Source of the DNA: an uncultured Aquimarina sp.
Lineage (GTDB): Bacteria; Bacteroidota; Bacteroidia; Flavobacteriales; Flavobacteriaceae
DNA length: 64,000 nucleotides
Direction: 5' to 3'
Assembly (NCBI RefSeq): GCF_947492405.1
Contig: NZ_CANLMP010000005.1
Span: 310,001-374,000, forward strand
Below are positions 55,692 to 64,000 of the stretch, piece by piece (position 1 is the first letter of the stretch; each line of letters starts with the position of its first letter). A model generated the notes under the pieces. That model had not been told where the DNA came from, made no database searches, and saw only the letters and a program-made list of their open reading frames with translations. The translations under genes were made by a program, and so were the position numbers.

Positions 55692-55978
55692 TTTTTTCTA
55701 ATTCTATTTTTTCAACCAGAAATATTCCTTTTTTAAATTCAATTTTTCCTTCTTAGTAAGTTTTAATTGAATATATATAGCACAACCTTGTTTATTAGCA
55801 GTAATAAACCTCGAATGTTAATTCATTCAAAATTTATCTAAGTATTAACTATATATCTAATCAACATTCATGTAATTATCCTTAAAATCAATATATTTAG
55901 ATTCCAACACAATAATCATTAGTTAAAGAAGCATAACATTATTTTTAATATGATGTTCTAATTAAAACTCAACTCTCT

Positions 55979-56878
55979 GTGAAATCTCTTAAAACCTTGT
56001 TATATTTTTCTATTTTCAAATATCCCCTTTCAGCCGAAGAGATTTATTTGTTTTCGGCAGCTACGGATCAAAGTGAAATCAAAAACGAATTAGAATATCT
56101 CAAAAAAAAGGGGGTCATTTCTTCTGATAACAGTTACTATTTTCTTGACGGAAACTTACAATCTGTTTCTCGACGTATAGAAGGAAATAAAATGGCTAAA
56201 TCTGTTATGCAAAAAGCAATAAAAAAAGGAACTTTAATTGCCAAGTTTCCTTATGTGAAAGCTGTGGGCATTTCTGGTGCTTTGTCTAAAAACTATCATG
56301 ATAAAGATGGTGATGTTGATTTTTTTGTAATTACAAAATCCGAACGCTTATGGGTTGCAAGAACGCTACTAATGATTTATAAAAAAATATTCTTATTCAA
56401 TTCCAGGAAATTCTTTTGTATTAATTACTTTATTTCAGAAAACTCCTTAGAGATATCCGAAAAGAATATATTCACAGCAACAGAGTTATTGACATTAATT
56501 CCTGTTTCTGGCGATTTTACTAATTTTTATGATCAAAATCAATGGGTCTCTGACTTTTTACCCAACTTAGAAATAGGTAAATCTTCTATTAAACAGGTAA
56601 AAAAAAGACCGTTGATTACCAAATTAATAGAATTACTATTAAATACGAAAATAGGTAATATTTTAGAGAATATTTTTTTTAAAATGACTTTAAAAAAATG
56701 GAATACAAAATTTCAAACCTTAAAAAAAGATGATTTTGATATAGCAATGAAATCAACTAATGATGTATCTAAGCACCATCCAAGAAATTTCCAAAAAAAG
56801 GTCATTGACAGGCTTAATAAAAGATATAATGAGTTTCAATTAAAGTACAATATAGAATTAGAAAAAGAGCATGCTTGA
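55979..56878 (+). CDS. nucleotidyltransferase-like protein, first gene of the radical SAM operon
   Basis: A 299-residue cytoplasmic protein with a GTG start chosen by the frame limit and the good N-terminus MKSLKTLLYFSIFKYPLSAEE, which looks like a winged-helix region. A minimal nucleotidyltransferase motif follows: GISGALSKNYHDKDGDVDFFVIT, with Asp112 and Asp114 as candidate metal ligands. It would transfer a nucleotide to an unknown acceptor. It overlaps the first radical SAM gene by 8 bases. The 287-base gap upstream has only a weak TATATTTA promoter-like sequence. Confidence 0.65.
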   Translation: MKSLKTLLYFSIFKYPLSAEEIYLFSAATDQSEIKNELEYLKKKGVISSDNSYYFLDGNLQSVSRRIEGNKMAKSVMQKAIKKGTLIAKFPYVKAVGISGALSKNYHDKDGDVDFFVITKSERLWVARTLLMIYKKIFLFNSRKFFCINYFISENSLEISEKNIFTATELLTLIPVSGDFTNFYDQNQWVSDFLPNLEIGKSSIKQVKKRPLITKLIELLLNTKIGNILENIFFKMTLKKWNTKFQTLKKDDFDIAMKSTNDVSKHHPRNFQKKVIDRLNKRYNEFQLKYNIELEKEHA

Positions 56879-58334
56879 TATTTTGTTTTCACATTCTTAT
56901 TACTACCCCTTAGATCTTAAACAATGGAAGAATCAAACACCTTATCCTCCATTAGGAACTATTTATGCTGCTTCTTTAATGCGAGAAAAGGGTTTTACAG
57001 TTGATCTTTTTGACACCAATCTAAGAGATAACCCATATGATATTGAAAAAGAGATCATAAAGAAGAAACCAAAATTTTTGGTATTATATGATGATGGTTT
57101 CAACTACTTGACAAAAATGTGCCTTACCACCATGCGTGAAGCCGCTTTTGAAATGATGAGAATAGGAAAAAGCCATGATTGCACCATCATTGTTAACAGC
57201 TCTGATGCTACGGATCATTATCCAAAGTATTTATTCAATGGAGCTGATTATATCATTCAAGGAGAAGGAGAACTAGCTTTATTAGAGCTCATTTCTGCCC
57301 TTAAAAATGATCAACCTATAGAAAAAATCAAAAGTCTTGTCTATAAAAAAGATGAAAACACTGTTACCAATCCTAAACGGGAAGTTTTAAAAAATCTAGA
57401 TGAATTACCAATCCCTGCCTGGGATCTGATAAATATTAATTCTTATAAAAAAATTTGGAACAATGGTGGTAAAGAATTCACCTTAAATCTTGCTACTACC
57501 AGAGGCTGTCCGTTTAAATGTAATTGGTGTGCTAAACCCATTTATGGTAATCGGTATAATACTCATTCTCCAGAATATATTGTAAAACATATACAATATT
57601 TACAGAAAAACTATAAGGTCGAACGTTTCTGGATGTGTGACGATATTTTTGGTTTGACTCCAGGATGGGTACAAGATTTTAATTTAGAACTAAAAAACAC
57701 GAATACTACCCTAAAGTATTACATACAGAGTAGAGTAGATTTATTACTTAAAGAAGATACTATTGATGCTCTTGCAGAATCCGGTTTACAAGAAGTTTGG
57801 GTTGGAGCAGAAAGTGGTTCTCAATCGATCCTTGATGCTATGGATAAAGGAACCAAAGTAGAAGAAATATACAACGCTACCAGATTATTAAAAGAGAAAA
57901 ATATACGAGTGGCATTTTTTATTCAATTTGGATATCTAGGAGAAACGAAAAGCGATATTGCCAAAACCATAAAAATGATTAAAGAATTAATTCCTGATGA
58001 TTTAGGGATATCCGTATCATATCCACTTCCTGGCACTAAATTCTATGATAAGGTAAAAGATGATCTTCGGTTCAAAGCAAATTGGACAGACTCTGATGAT
58101 TTAGCAATGATGTTTAAAAGCACCTATAATTCTAAATACTATAAAAAATTACATAGATACGTACATAAGGAATATAGAAAAAGTCAAGGAATACGATTCT
58201 TAAAGACAACTCTAAAGAACCCTTCCAAACTTTCTACTATTGCCTTAAAAAGAATATCGTATTTACTATATTATTTTCCCAGTGCATTTATGGATTCACA
58301 AATTTTAAAAAGGATGGAACATCTTAATGAATGA
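56871..58334 (+). CDS. B12-binding-domain radical SAM protein 1
   Basis: A 487-residue enzyme. An N-terminal cobalamin-binding-like domain (about 1-150; YPPLGTIYAASLMREKGFTV, GADYIIQGEGELALLEL) is followed by a radical SAM core with Cys213, Cys217 and Cys220 (RGCPFKCNWC), and SGLQEVWVGAESGSQSILDAM. The class includes methylases, cyclases and ring-modifying enzymes of lipids and tetrapyrroles (HpnP, BchE relatives). The canonical DxHxxG cobalamin motif is not evident. Substrate unknown. It overlaps both neighbours by 8 bases and is homologous to the protein at 59115. Confidence 0.85.
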   Translation: MLDILFSHSYYYPLDLKQWKNQTPYPPLGTIYAASLMREKGFTVDLFDTNLRDNPYDIEKEIIKKKPKFLVLYDDGFNYLTKMCLTTMREAAFEMMRIGKSHDCTIIVNSSDATDHYPKYLFNGADYIIQGEGELALLELISALKNDQPIEKIKSLVYKKDENTVTNPKREVLKNLDELPIPAWDLININSYKKIWNNGGKEFTLNLATTRGCPFKCNWCAKPIYGNRYNTHSPEYIVKHIQYLQKNYKVERFWMCDDIFGLTPGWVQDFNLELKNTNTTLKYYIQSRVDLLLKEDTIDALAESGLQEVWVGAESGSQSILDAMDKGTKVEEIYNATRLLKEKNIRVAFFIQFGYLGETKSDIAKTIKMIKELIPDDLGISVSYPLPGTKFYDKVKDDLRFKANWTDSDDLAMMFKSTYNSKYYKKLHRYVHKEYRKSQGIRFLKTTLKNPSKLSTIALKRISYLLYYFPSAFMDSQILKRMEHLNE

Positions 58335-59118
58335 AAGTTTTGACATAGCAGCCATAACCTATGATAGTACTTTTACACATAGCAAAATTGGTAAACTCCA
58401 AAGAAATTTGGTTTATAATCACTTAACAGAAATACTACCATCTAATCAAGAGTTAGATATTCTAGAAATTAATTGTGGTACAGGTCATGATGCAATATGG
58501 TTAGCTAATCGAGGCCATCGTGTTATTGCAACAGATATATCCTTAGAAATGATTTCGATTGCTCGATCAAAATTACAACATAAAAATAGTGATCTAGAAT
58601 TCCAGCAATTAGACATTAATAAACTAGAAGCTTTTGAGCCTGAACGTTCTTATGATCTAATATTTTCAGATTTTGGAGGATTAAATTGTCTTTCCCCAAA
58701 TCAATTAAAACTTTTTTTTATTACTGCAGAGAAAAAGTTAAAACCAAACGGTAGGATCATTGGTGTTATTATGCCCAAACACTGCATTATAGAAAATAGT
58801 TATTTTGTAATGAAAGGAGATTTAAAAAAAGCCTTCAGAAGAAATACGAGTACCGTAGTAATGGCTAATGTCGATGGGACCGATGTCAGTACCTGGTATT
58901 ATAATCCTAATAACATTAAAAAAATAGTTAAGAATGTATTCTCTGTAGATAAGGTAAATCCTATTGGTTTTTGTATTCCACCTTCCTATTTAGAACCTTT
59001 TTTCAAAAACAAATTAAGGTTCTTAAGAGTTTTAAAAAATCTCGATACACTGTTTAATCGTTTTTCATTTCTATCAAAATATAGTGATCATTATTTAATC
59101 TCCCTCATCAAAAAATGA
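58327..59118 (+). CDS. class I SAM-dependent methyltransferase
   Basis: A 263-residue methyltransferase with motif I as ILEINCGTGHDAIWLANRG (about 40-58), acidic end of strand 2 in VIATDIS, and YDLIFSDFGGLNCL as motif IV region. It sits between two B12-type radical SAM genes with overlaps of 8 bases (upstream) and 4 bases (downstream), so it is a fixed member of the pathway. The acceptor is probably the same small molecule or lipid headgroup. No membrane segment. Confidence 0.82.
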   Translation: MNESFDIAAITYDSTFTHSKIGKLQRNLVYNHLTEILPSNQELDILEINCGTGHDAIWLANRGHRVIATDISLEMISIARSKLQHKNSDLEFQQLDINKLEAFEPERSYDLIFSDFGGLNCLSPNQLKLFFITAEKKLKPNGRIIGVIMPKHCIIENSYFVMKGDLKKAFRRNTSTVVMANVDGTDVSTWYYNPNNIKKIVKNVFSVDKVNPIGFCIPPSYLEPFFKNKLRFLRVLKNLDTLFNRFSFLSKYSDHYLISLIKK

Positions 59119-60491
59119 GCATAATACTTACCCACGCATATTATCTAAGTACTGATCCTAAAGAACAAAGGATTATGAAGCCTTACCCACCTTTGGGACA
59201 ACTTTATATTTCCGGGTATTTAAAGGAACAAGGATTAGAAAACTATGTTTTCGATACCACCTTTAGCTCTAAAAAAGAACAACTAAATTTTATAGCATCT
59301 AAAAAACCCGATGTAGTAGCTATATATGCCAATTTAATGACTAAAGTAGAGGTCATTAAACTTATCAAAGTTCTTAAAACAGAAGCTTCATATGGTTTTC
59401 CAAAAATAGTACTAGGAGGTCCTGATGTAACATACAATACCGAAAATTACCTAAGATCTGGTGCTCAATATATCGTAATTGGTGAAGGAGAAGAGACTTT
59501 ATATGAGCTTCATCAAGCGATTAAAAACAAAACTGATATACGCGCTGTTTCGGGAATTGCTTATTTGGATAATAACAAAGTAGTAAAAACTACAGCAAGA
59601 ATAAAAATGAAAGATTTATCGGTGCTTCCACTGCCAAACAGAGAAGCTATCGATATGCAAAAATATTTAGATACTTGGAAAAATAATCATGGGCAAAGCT
59701 CTATGACTATTAGTACGCAACGAGGTTGTCCTTACACCTGTAAATGGTGTAGTACTGCTGTTTATGGACAGAGTTATAGAAGAAGACCGGCTAATCTTGT
59801 AGCACAAGAATTAGCAATGCTTAAAAGAGTGTATAATCCCGATACAATTTGGTTTGTAGATGATGTATTTACAGTAAGTCATAAATGGTTAGCCGAATTC
59901 CATAAAGAAGTAATACAGCAAGATGCTGTTATCCCTTTCGAATGTATTACTCGAGCAGAACGTTTGAATGACGAAGTTTTACAACAGTTAAAAGAAGCTG
60001 GATGTTATCGGATATGGATTGGTGCAGAAAGTGGTTCACAAAAAATAGTGGATGCAATGGATAGACGAGTTAAAGTCGAAACGGTAAGGGAAGCTATTCA
60101 GAAAACCAATCAATTAGGTATCGAAACAGGAACTTTCATCATGGTAGGATATCCCGGTGAGGATGAAAAAGATATTGCCGAAACTATACATCATTTAAAA
60201 GTGGCTAATCCTACTCATTTTACAATCACTGTCGCATATCCTATTAAAGGTACTTCTCTGTATAATGAAATTGAAAACGATATTACCGTACAACCTGATT
60301 GGAATACCTCAACAGATAGAGATATCGATTTTAAACGGACTTACCATCGTAAATTCTATGATTTTGCTGTAAGAAGAATTGTTAATGAAGTAAACTATTT
60401 TAAAAACAGAAATAATATAACAGAAAAATTAAAATTAAAAGTAAAATCGATCGCCGCTTTACTACTAATGAAGTATTATAAATTGAGATAG
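59115..60491 (+). CDS. B12-binding-domain radical SAM protein 2
   Basis: A 458-residue homologue of the protein at 56871. The N-terminus (YPPLGQLYISGYLKEQGLEN, GAQYIVIGEGEETLYEL) is the B12-binding-like domain; the radical SAM cysteines are Cys205, Cys209 and Cys212 (RGCPYTCKWC). AGCYRIWIGAESGSQKIVDAM follows. The pair suggests two successive radical steps or a duplicated enzyme with different substrates. It overlaps the methyltransferase by 4 bases. Confidence 0.85.
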   Translation: MSIILTHAYYLSTDPKEQRIMKPYPPLGQLYISGYLKEQGLENYVFDTTFSSKKEQLNFIASKKPDVVAIYANLMTKVEVIKLIKVLKTEASYGFPKIVLGGPDVTYNTENYLRSGAQYIVIGEGEETLYELHQAIKNKTDIRAVSGIAYLDNNKVVKTTARIKMKDLSVLPLPNREAIDMQKYLDTWKNNHGQSSMTISTQRGCPYTCKWCSTAVYGQSYRRRPANLVAQELAMLKRVYNPDTIWFVDDVFTVSHKWLAEFHKEVIQQDAVIPFECITRAERLNDEVLQQLKEAGCYRIWIGAESGSQKIVDAMDRRVKVETVREAIQKTNQLGIETGTFIMVGYPGEDEKDIAETIHHLKVANPTHFTITVAYPIKGTSLYNEIENDITVQPDWNTSTDRDIDFKRTYHRKFYDFAVRRIVNEVNYFKNRNNITEKLKLKVKSIAALLLMKYYKLR

Positions 60492-60497
60492 ACTCCT

Positions 60498-62030
60498 ATG
60501 GGTAGTATTGACTCCACATTTTGGAATAAAAAAAATCTAATTTATTTCTTTATTACGTGTGTATTCTTTACGCTTAGTTTAATCGGGATATTACATCATG
60601 AATTGTGGTTAGATGAATCTCATCATTGGTTATTAGCTAGAGATAGTACATCGATAATAGATTTAATAGACAATACAAAATACGAAGGCCATCCAATACT
60701 ATGGAATATGCTACTTTTCTTTATTAGTAAGTTCTCCTTAAATCCATTTTGGATGCAATTGCTTCACATAATTATATCTTCTATATTAGTTCTTGTATTT
60801 CTTACAAAATCTCCTTTTACATTACTATTCAAAGTATTATTCATTTTTGGTTATTTTATATTCTTTGAATATACTTTGTTAAGTAGAAATTATAATTTAG
60901 GAATACTTTTCCTGTTTCTTGCCCTTAGTATTTATAGATATCGTAAAGAAAAGATTCTACTTTTTTCAATACTTCTTGCAATAGCTAGCAATACGCACGC
61001 CATTTTTGTTATAATCACAACTTGTATAATGTTTATTGTATGCCTAGAATATATCAAAAAAACCAAACCATATATTTCTACTAAAATGATATTTGGTGTA
61101 TCTATTTTTGCCATTGGTATCCTTTTAGCAATTATTCAAATTATACCTCCTTCTGATACTTCTTTTTTTGAAAGAGCTGAAGATTTTTCTTTATTTCAAA
61201 AGGTTACTAGAAGTTTTATCACCTTTTTTAAAGGAATTTTCACCATTCCAGACTTCAGGACAATACATTTTTGGAATTCTCATTTCATTGTAAATATTAG
61301 TAAACCCTTGTCATCGGTTTTGGGAATACTCAGTATTTTTTTTCCTCTATTTATTTTTTATAAAAACAAAATGACCTTGTTATACGTGTACCTAGGGATT
61401 TTAGGCACTTCTCTATTCTTTTTTATTACCCAATTATCGGCACCAAGATATTTTGGTTTGAACTTTTTATTTATAATTACAGGATTATGGATGGAAAATG
61501 ATTATCCATTAAAAAAAAACATATTTAACTCTTGGTTTTCATTACTAACACATAAGAAAATAAAGAATATTCTTATTTATAGTATCCTGATAATCCAAAT
61601 GTTTTCGGGAATTGTATCTTACAGTTTTGATCTTCTTCTACCCTTCTCTAGCTCCAAACAAACCGTAGAGTTTTTACAAGAATCAAAACTTACTGATAAA
61701 ATAGTAATTACACAATGGTGCGAAGGAACACCCTTAAGCAGTTATCTTGAGACTCCTCTATTTTTCACAAATACGAATAGTTTTCAAAGTTATTGTACTT
61801 GGAATAGAGGAAACTCTACTATTTCTAACTCTAAAACTGAATTAGTTAATTCTTTAGAAAACATCATAAATAATGCAGGTCAAAGTGCTATTTTTATATC
61901 AATTGCGGCAATACCGATAGAAGAATATAAAGCAATTAGCAATAATTTGAAATATAAATTCCTAAAAAGTTTTACTAAAAATATAGTTTCAAAAGAAAGT
62001 TATTATATATATGAAATATCAAAAATATAA
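60498..62030 (+). CDS. multi-spanning GT-C-type glycosyltransferase-like membrane protein
   Basis: A 510-residue protein with about 10-11 hydrophobic segments. The first loop has LWLDESHHWLLA (about 35-46) followed by EGHPILWNMLLFF, a pattern like the acidic catalytic loop of PMT/ArnT-type GT-C transferases that use polyprenyl-phosphate sugars. It would add a sugar on the periplasmic side. No characterised close relative is recognised. It starts 6 bases after the radical SAM gene and overlaps the next gene by 20 bases. Confidence 0.68.
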   Translation: MGSIDSTFWNKKNLIYFFITCVFFTLSLIGILHHELWLDESHHWLLARDSTSIIDLIDNTKYEGHPILWNMLLFFISKFSLNPFWMQLLHIIISSILVLVFLTKSPFTLLFKVLFIFGYFIFFEYTLLSRNYNLGILFLFLALSIYRYRKEKILLFSILLAIASNTHAIFVIITTCIMFIVCLEYIKKTKPYISTKMIFGVSIFAIGILLAIIQIIPPSDTSFFERAEDFSLFQKVTRSFITFFKGIFTIPDFRTIHFWNSHFIVNISKPLSSVLGILSIFFPLFIFYKNKMTLLYVYLGILGTSLFFFITQLSAPRYFGLNFLFIITGLWMENDYPLKKNIFNSWFSLLTHKKIKNILIYSILIIQMFSGIVSYSFDLLLPFSSSKQTVEFLQESKLTDKIVITQWCEGTPLSSYLETPLFFTNTNSFQSYCTWNRGNSTISNSKTELVNSLENIINNAGQSAIFISIAAIPIEEYKAISNNLKYKFLKSFTKNIVSKESYYIYEISKI

Positions 62031-63153
62031 ACATCCTATTTCGTTTACTCTAATAACGATTACATTATTAATTTTAGTAGTTTCTTGCAGCTCTTCTGCC
62101 AAGAACCAAAAAATTAATTTAAAATGGAATAAATCTTATCCTTCTGACACATTCACCAAAAATGTGATAGCTCTAAAATGGTGTTTATCCTTTCTAGGTT
62201 CAGATTTAGCATCTGATAGTATTACAAAAGGTATCTCTACCGATAACCAAAAGATTATTTCTCTAAATCTAAACCAACTTAAATTTAATAAGAACGCTTC
62301 TAGATATCTACAAAAACTGAACTCTAAACTAAAAAAAACAGAAGAATATCAAAACAACAATTCTATTGATCTAGGAAGATATATAGCACTTACCATTGGT
62401 AGTTCTTATCATTACTACAGAATCGTTAATATCCCTAATAAATTAGAAGATTACAATTCTTTATATGTTTTTGATTCTATTAATGGTTATATCGATAATT
62501 CTAGCGTATCTCTGGTAGATCGGATAATTTCATACTCAAAATCTAATCCCCAGAAAGAACAAGCTTATATATCTGCAGAAATCGATTCTATCACTAAAGA
62601 GATATTTGAATATGAAACAGTAGAGGTTATGAATAATGGACAACTAAAGTTTGGTATCTATGACCGTAATGGAAATCTAAAGGATGCCGCTGATAATCAA
62701 ATTACCAGGGCAGGAAAACCAGCAAAATGTATCTGGTGTCATGAAACTAGTATACAGCCCGTATTTAGAAAACAAAAGGATCACGATGGTTATCTTTCCT
62801 TCCAAAAATTACAAGACACTCTAGACCACTACAATAAACAGCTTAGATCATATCAAGACAGTATATGGCAGGATAAGGAAATAAGAAATAAAAGATTACA
62901 TACCGAAATGGAAGTATCTTACATAGCATTTATGGAGCCTTCTGCAGAACACTTATCTAATGAATGGGGAATGACTATTGAAGAAATACAAACAAAATTA
63001 CATAAACTTGAAACCCATAGACATCACGAATTTGATTTTTTGGGTGACTTATATCATAGAAAAGAGATAGATGCTTTAGCTCCTTGGAAAACACTGGAGG
63101 TTCCAGAAAACATTAGAGAAAAATCACCTAATGAGATCAATTACATAAATTAA
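62011..63153 (+). CDS. CxxCH-containing lipoprotein of unknown function
   Basis: A 380-residue lipoprotein (Cys26 in LILVVSCSSS). A single haem-type motif Cys240-Ile-Trp-Cys243-His244 (AKCIWCHETSIQPVFRKQ) sits in an otherwise unrecognised, Lys-rich helical protein. It may bind one c-type haem, or the Cys pair may do redox or metal work. It is unusual to find this inside a glycosyltransferase/radical SAM operon. It overlaps the GT-C gene by 20 bases and ends 1 base before the GT2 remnant. Confidence 0.65.
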   Translation: MKYQKYKHPISFTLITITLLILVVSCSSSAKNQKINLKWNKSYPSDTFTKNVIALKWCLSFLGSDLASDSITKGISTDNQKIISLNLNQLKFNKNASRYLQKLNSKLKKTEEYQNNNSIDLGRYIALTIGSSYHYYRIVNIPNKLEDYNSLYVFDSINGYIDNSSVSLVDRIISYSKSNPQKEQAYISAEIDSITKEIFEYETVEVMNNGQLKFGIYDRNGNLKDAADNQITRAGKPAKCIWCHETSIQPVFRKQKDHDGYLSFQKLQDTLDHYNKQLRSYQDSIWQDKEIRNKRLHTEMEVSYIAFMEPSAEHLSNEWGMTIEEIQTKLHKLETHRHHEFDFLGDLYHRKEIDALAPWKTLEVPENIREKSPNEINYIN

Positions 63154-63154
63154 C

Positions 63155-63460
63155 ATGCTGAATTTTAAAAAAATAGCAATTATTCTTCCCGCATATACCA
63201 TGAAAAGAAGGCTACAAAAAACATATAATGATATTCCCTTTGATATTATGAATGATGTTATTTTCGATAATAAAATGTTAGTAGGACTTTGTTTCTATAA
63301 TCGTTGTTTAGGAAAGGTTTTATATCCTACTAAATACTTTAGGAAAACTTCTTTTATAAATTTCAAAAGAAGCGTTAAATATGGATTCATTATGGTTAGA
63401 GTTTCGATTGTATACTTTTTACATCAAGATAAAATAACAAAATCGAATTTATATAGGTAA
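63155..63460 (+). pseudogene. degenerate GT2 (dolichyl-phosphate mannosyltransferase-type) remnant
   Basis: A 101-residue ORF whose first about 35 residues (KIAIILPAYTMKRRLQKTYND, PFDIMNDVIF) match the start of GT2 enzymes of the DPM1 type, which continue with a DDxS/T motif and about 200 more residues. Here the acidic motif is replaced by DNKMLVG, and the rest (LYPTKYFRKTSF, VKYGFIMVRVSIVYFLHQD) follows the GT2 pattern only faintly. It is in frame and tightly packed (1 base after the previous stop, ATG of the next gene overlapping its stop), so it may still be translated. I judge it a decayed gene; a new small protein is the alternative. Confidence 0.55.
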
Positions 63461-64000
63461 TGAGGGTTTTAGACAAACATAAATTCTGGATGTATATATT
63501 ACCATTTATAATATTTGGGATCTATTACTTAATTAAATCTTACTGGTTCTTACCACACGATTTTGCAAACTATTATTTTGGTGCTTATTTTCTAGATCGT
63601 GGACTTTTTTCTCCAGTCATATATGACCCGATCTGGTTTAATCAACATATATTCGAGATTCAAAAAAACGTTTTTGCGAGTTACGCTCCAAATACTCCTT
63701 TCTTAGCAATGTTCTTCTGGCCTTTTACTTTAGTCAGCTTTAGCACAGCTAAACTTGTCTTTAACATTACTAGTCTTCTTTTATTTATTTACGCTTTACG
63801 GAATTTATTCAATGAATATAAGATTCCATATATCCATTACCTTACCATTCTTTTATTGTTTTTTTTTCCTATTAAAAACAACATCCTATTTGGACAAGTT
63901 TATTTATTGCTTTTCTTTTTGATTTCTGAAGGATTTTTAGCTTACAAAAAAAATAATTATTATAAAATGGGAGGATTATGGGGATTAGCCATTCTTTTAA
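63460..64000 (+). CDS. GT87/DUF2029-type membrane glycosyltransferase, N-terminal part (cut by window edge)
   Basis: At least 180 residues without a stop to the window end. The ATG at 63460 overlaps the stop of the GT2 remnant (TAATG). Translated, it begins MRVLDKHKFWMYILPFIIF and has several membrane segments. FLPHDFANYYFGAYFLDRG (acidic first loop) and LFGQVYLLLFFLISEG are typical of GT87/DUF2029 polyprenol-phosphate-dependent mannosyl- or hexosyltransferases. It would be the second GT-C enzyme of the operon. Confidence 0.75.
   Translation, partial: MRVLDKHKFWMYILPFIIFGIYYLIKSYWFLPHDFANYYFGAYFLDRGLFSPVIYDPIWFNQHIFEIQKNVFASYAPNTPFLAMFFWPFTLVSFSTAKLVFNITSLLLFIYALRNLFNEYKIPYIHYLTILLLFFFPIKNNILFGQVYLLLFFLISEGFLAYKKNNYYKMGGLWGLAILL

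Noticed and set aside
1..64000. tRNA, rRNA, CRISPR arrays, insertion sequences
   Set aside because: No cloverleaf-like, rRNA-like, regularly spaced repeat or transposase sequence was seen anywhere in the window.

Overview
The window looks like the chromosome of a marine flavobacterium (Bacteroidota, Flavobacteriaceae, possibly Aquimarina-like). The DNA is AT-rich. There are SusC/SusD proteins, type IX secretion (T9SS) C-terminal sorting domains, many short-signal lipoproteins, and promoters of the Bacteroidota type (-33 TTG, -7 TAnnTTTG). I see no rRNA, tRNA, CRISPR array, transposase or integrase. The genus is a guess; the family is well supported.

Layout. (1) 83-6990, + strand: a sugar-oxidation cluster with a GMC oxidoreductase and its small subunit, two TIM-barrel isomerase/epimerase-type proteins, a Nuc_H_symport-type MFS carrier and a Gfo/Idh/MocA oxidoreductase. 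A lipoprotein 3-keto-disaccharide hydrolase-type gene (DUF1080) at 19303-20097 may belong to the same chemistry. (2) 7076-7777: an orphan HExxH zincin-like protein. (3) 18740-7904, - strand: a surface-protein operon with a phage-tail-collar-domain secreted protein, a 2847-residue LamG/T9SS giant, a smaller protein sharing a domain with the giant, and a lipoprotein. (4) 20979-20098: a PfkB sugar kinase. (5) 32399-21361, - strand: an eleven-gene arginine plus proline biosynthesis operon (GNAT, argG, argC, proC, argD, proA, proB, argF', argB, M20 deacylase, argH), preceded by an unannotated 35-codon leader ORF with four clustered CGN arginine codons and ended by a hairpin/U-tract terminator.

(6) 33258-53324, + strand: a complete alginate-utilisation locus. 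It holds a FadR-type GntR regulator, SusC, SusD, a PL6 lyase, an IPT/TIG surface glycan-binding lipoprotein, a PL17 oligoalginate lyase, KdgF, an MFS uronate carrier, a DEH-reductase-type SDR, KDG kinase and KDPG aldolase. It continues with a T9SS protein and two tandem jelly-roll lyase-like proteins. Polymer is cut and bound at the surface, oligomers are imported by SusCD, monomers are released by PL17, and KdgF-SDR-KdgK-Eda convert them to pyruvate and glyceraldehyde-3-phosphate. The same double TTGGTYRACCA operator overlaps the promoters of the regulator and of the T9SS gene, which suggests one GntR regulon with autoregulation.

(7) 53372-55691: divergent small envelope genes (DUF5777 barrel, OB-fold protein, mono-haem lipoprotein, YceI). 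(8) 55979 to the window edge, + strand: a tightly overlapping operon of unknown product with a nucleotidyltransferase-like protein, two B12-binding radical SAM enzymes around a methyltransferase, a GT-C-type membrane protein, a CxxCH lipoprotein, a degenerate GT2 remnant and a truncated GT87-type membrane protein. This is the best candidate for an undescribed pathway, probably making or modifying a lipid-linked glycan or unusual lipid.
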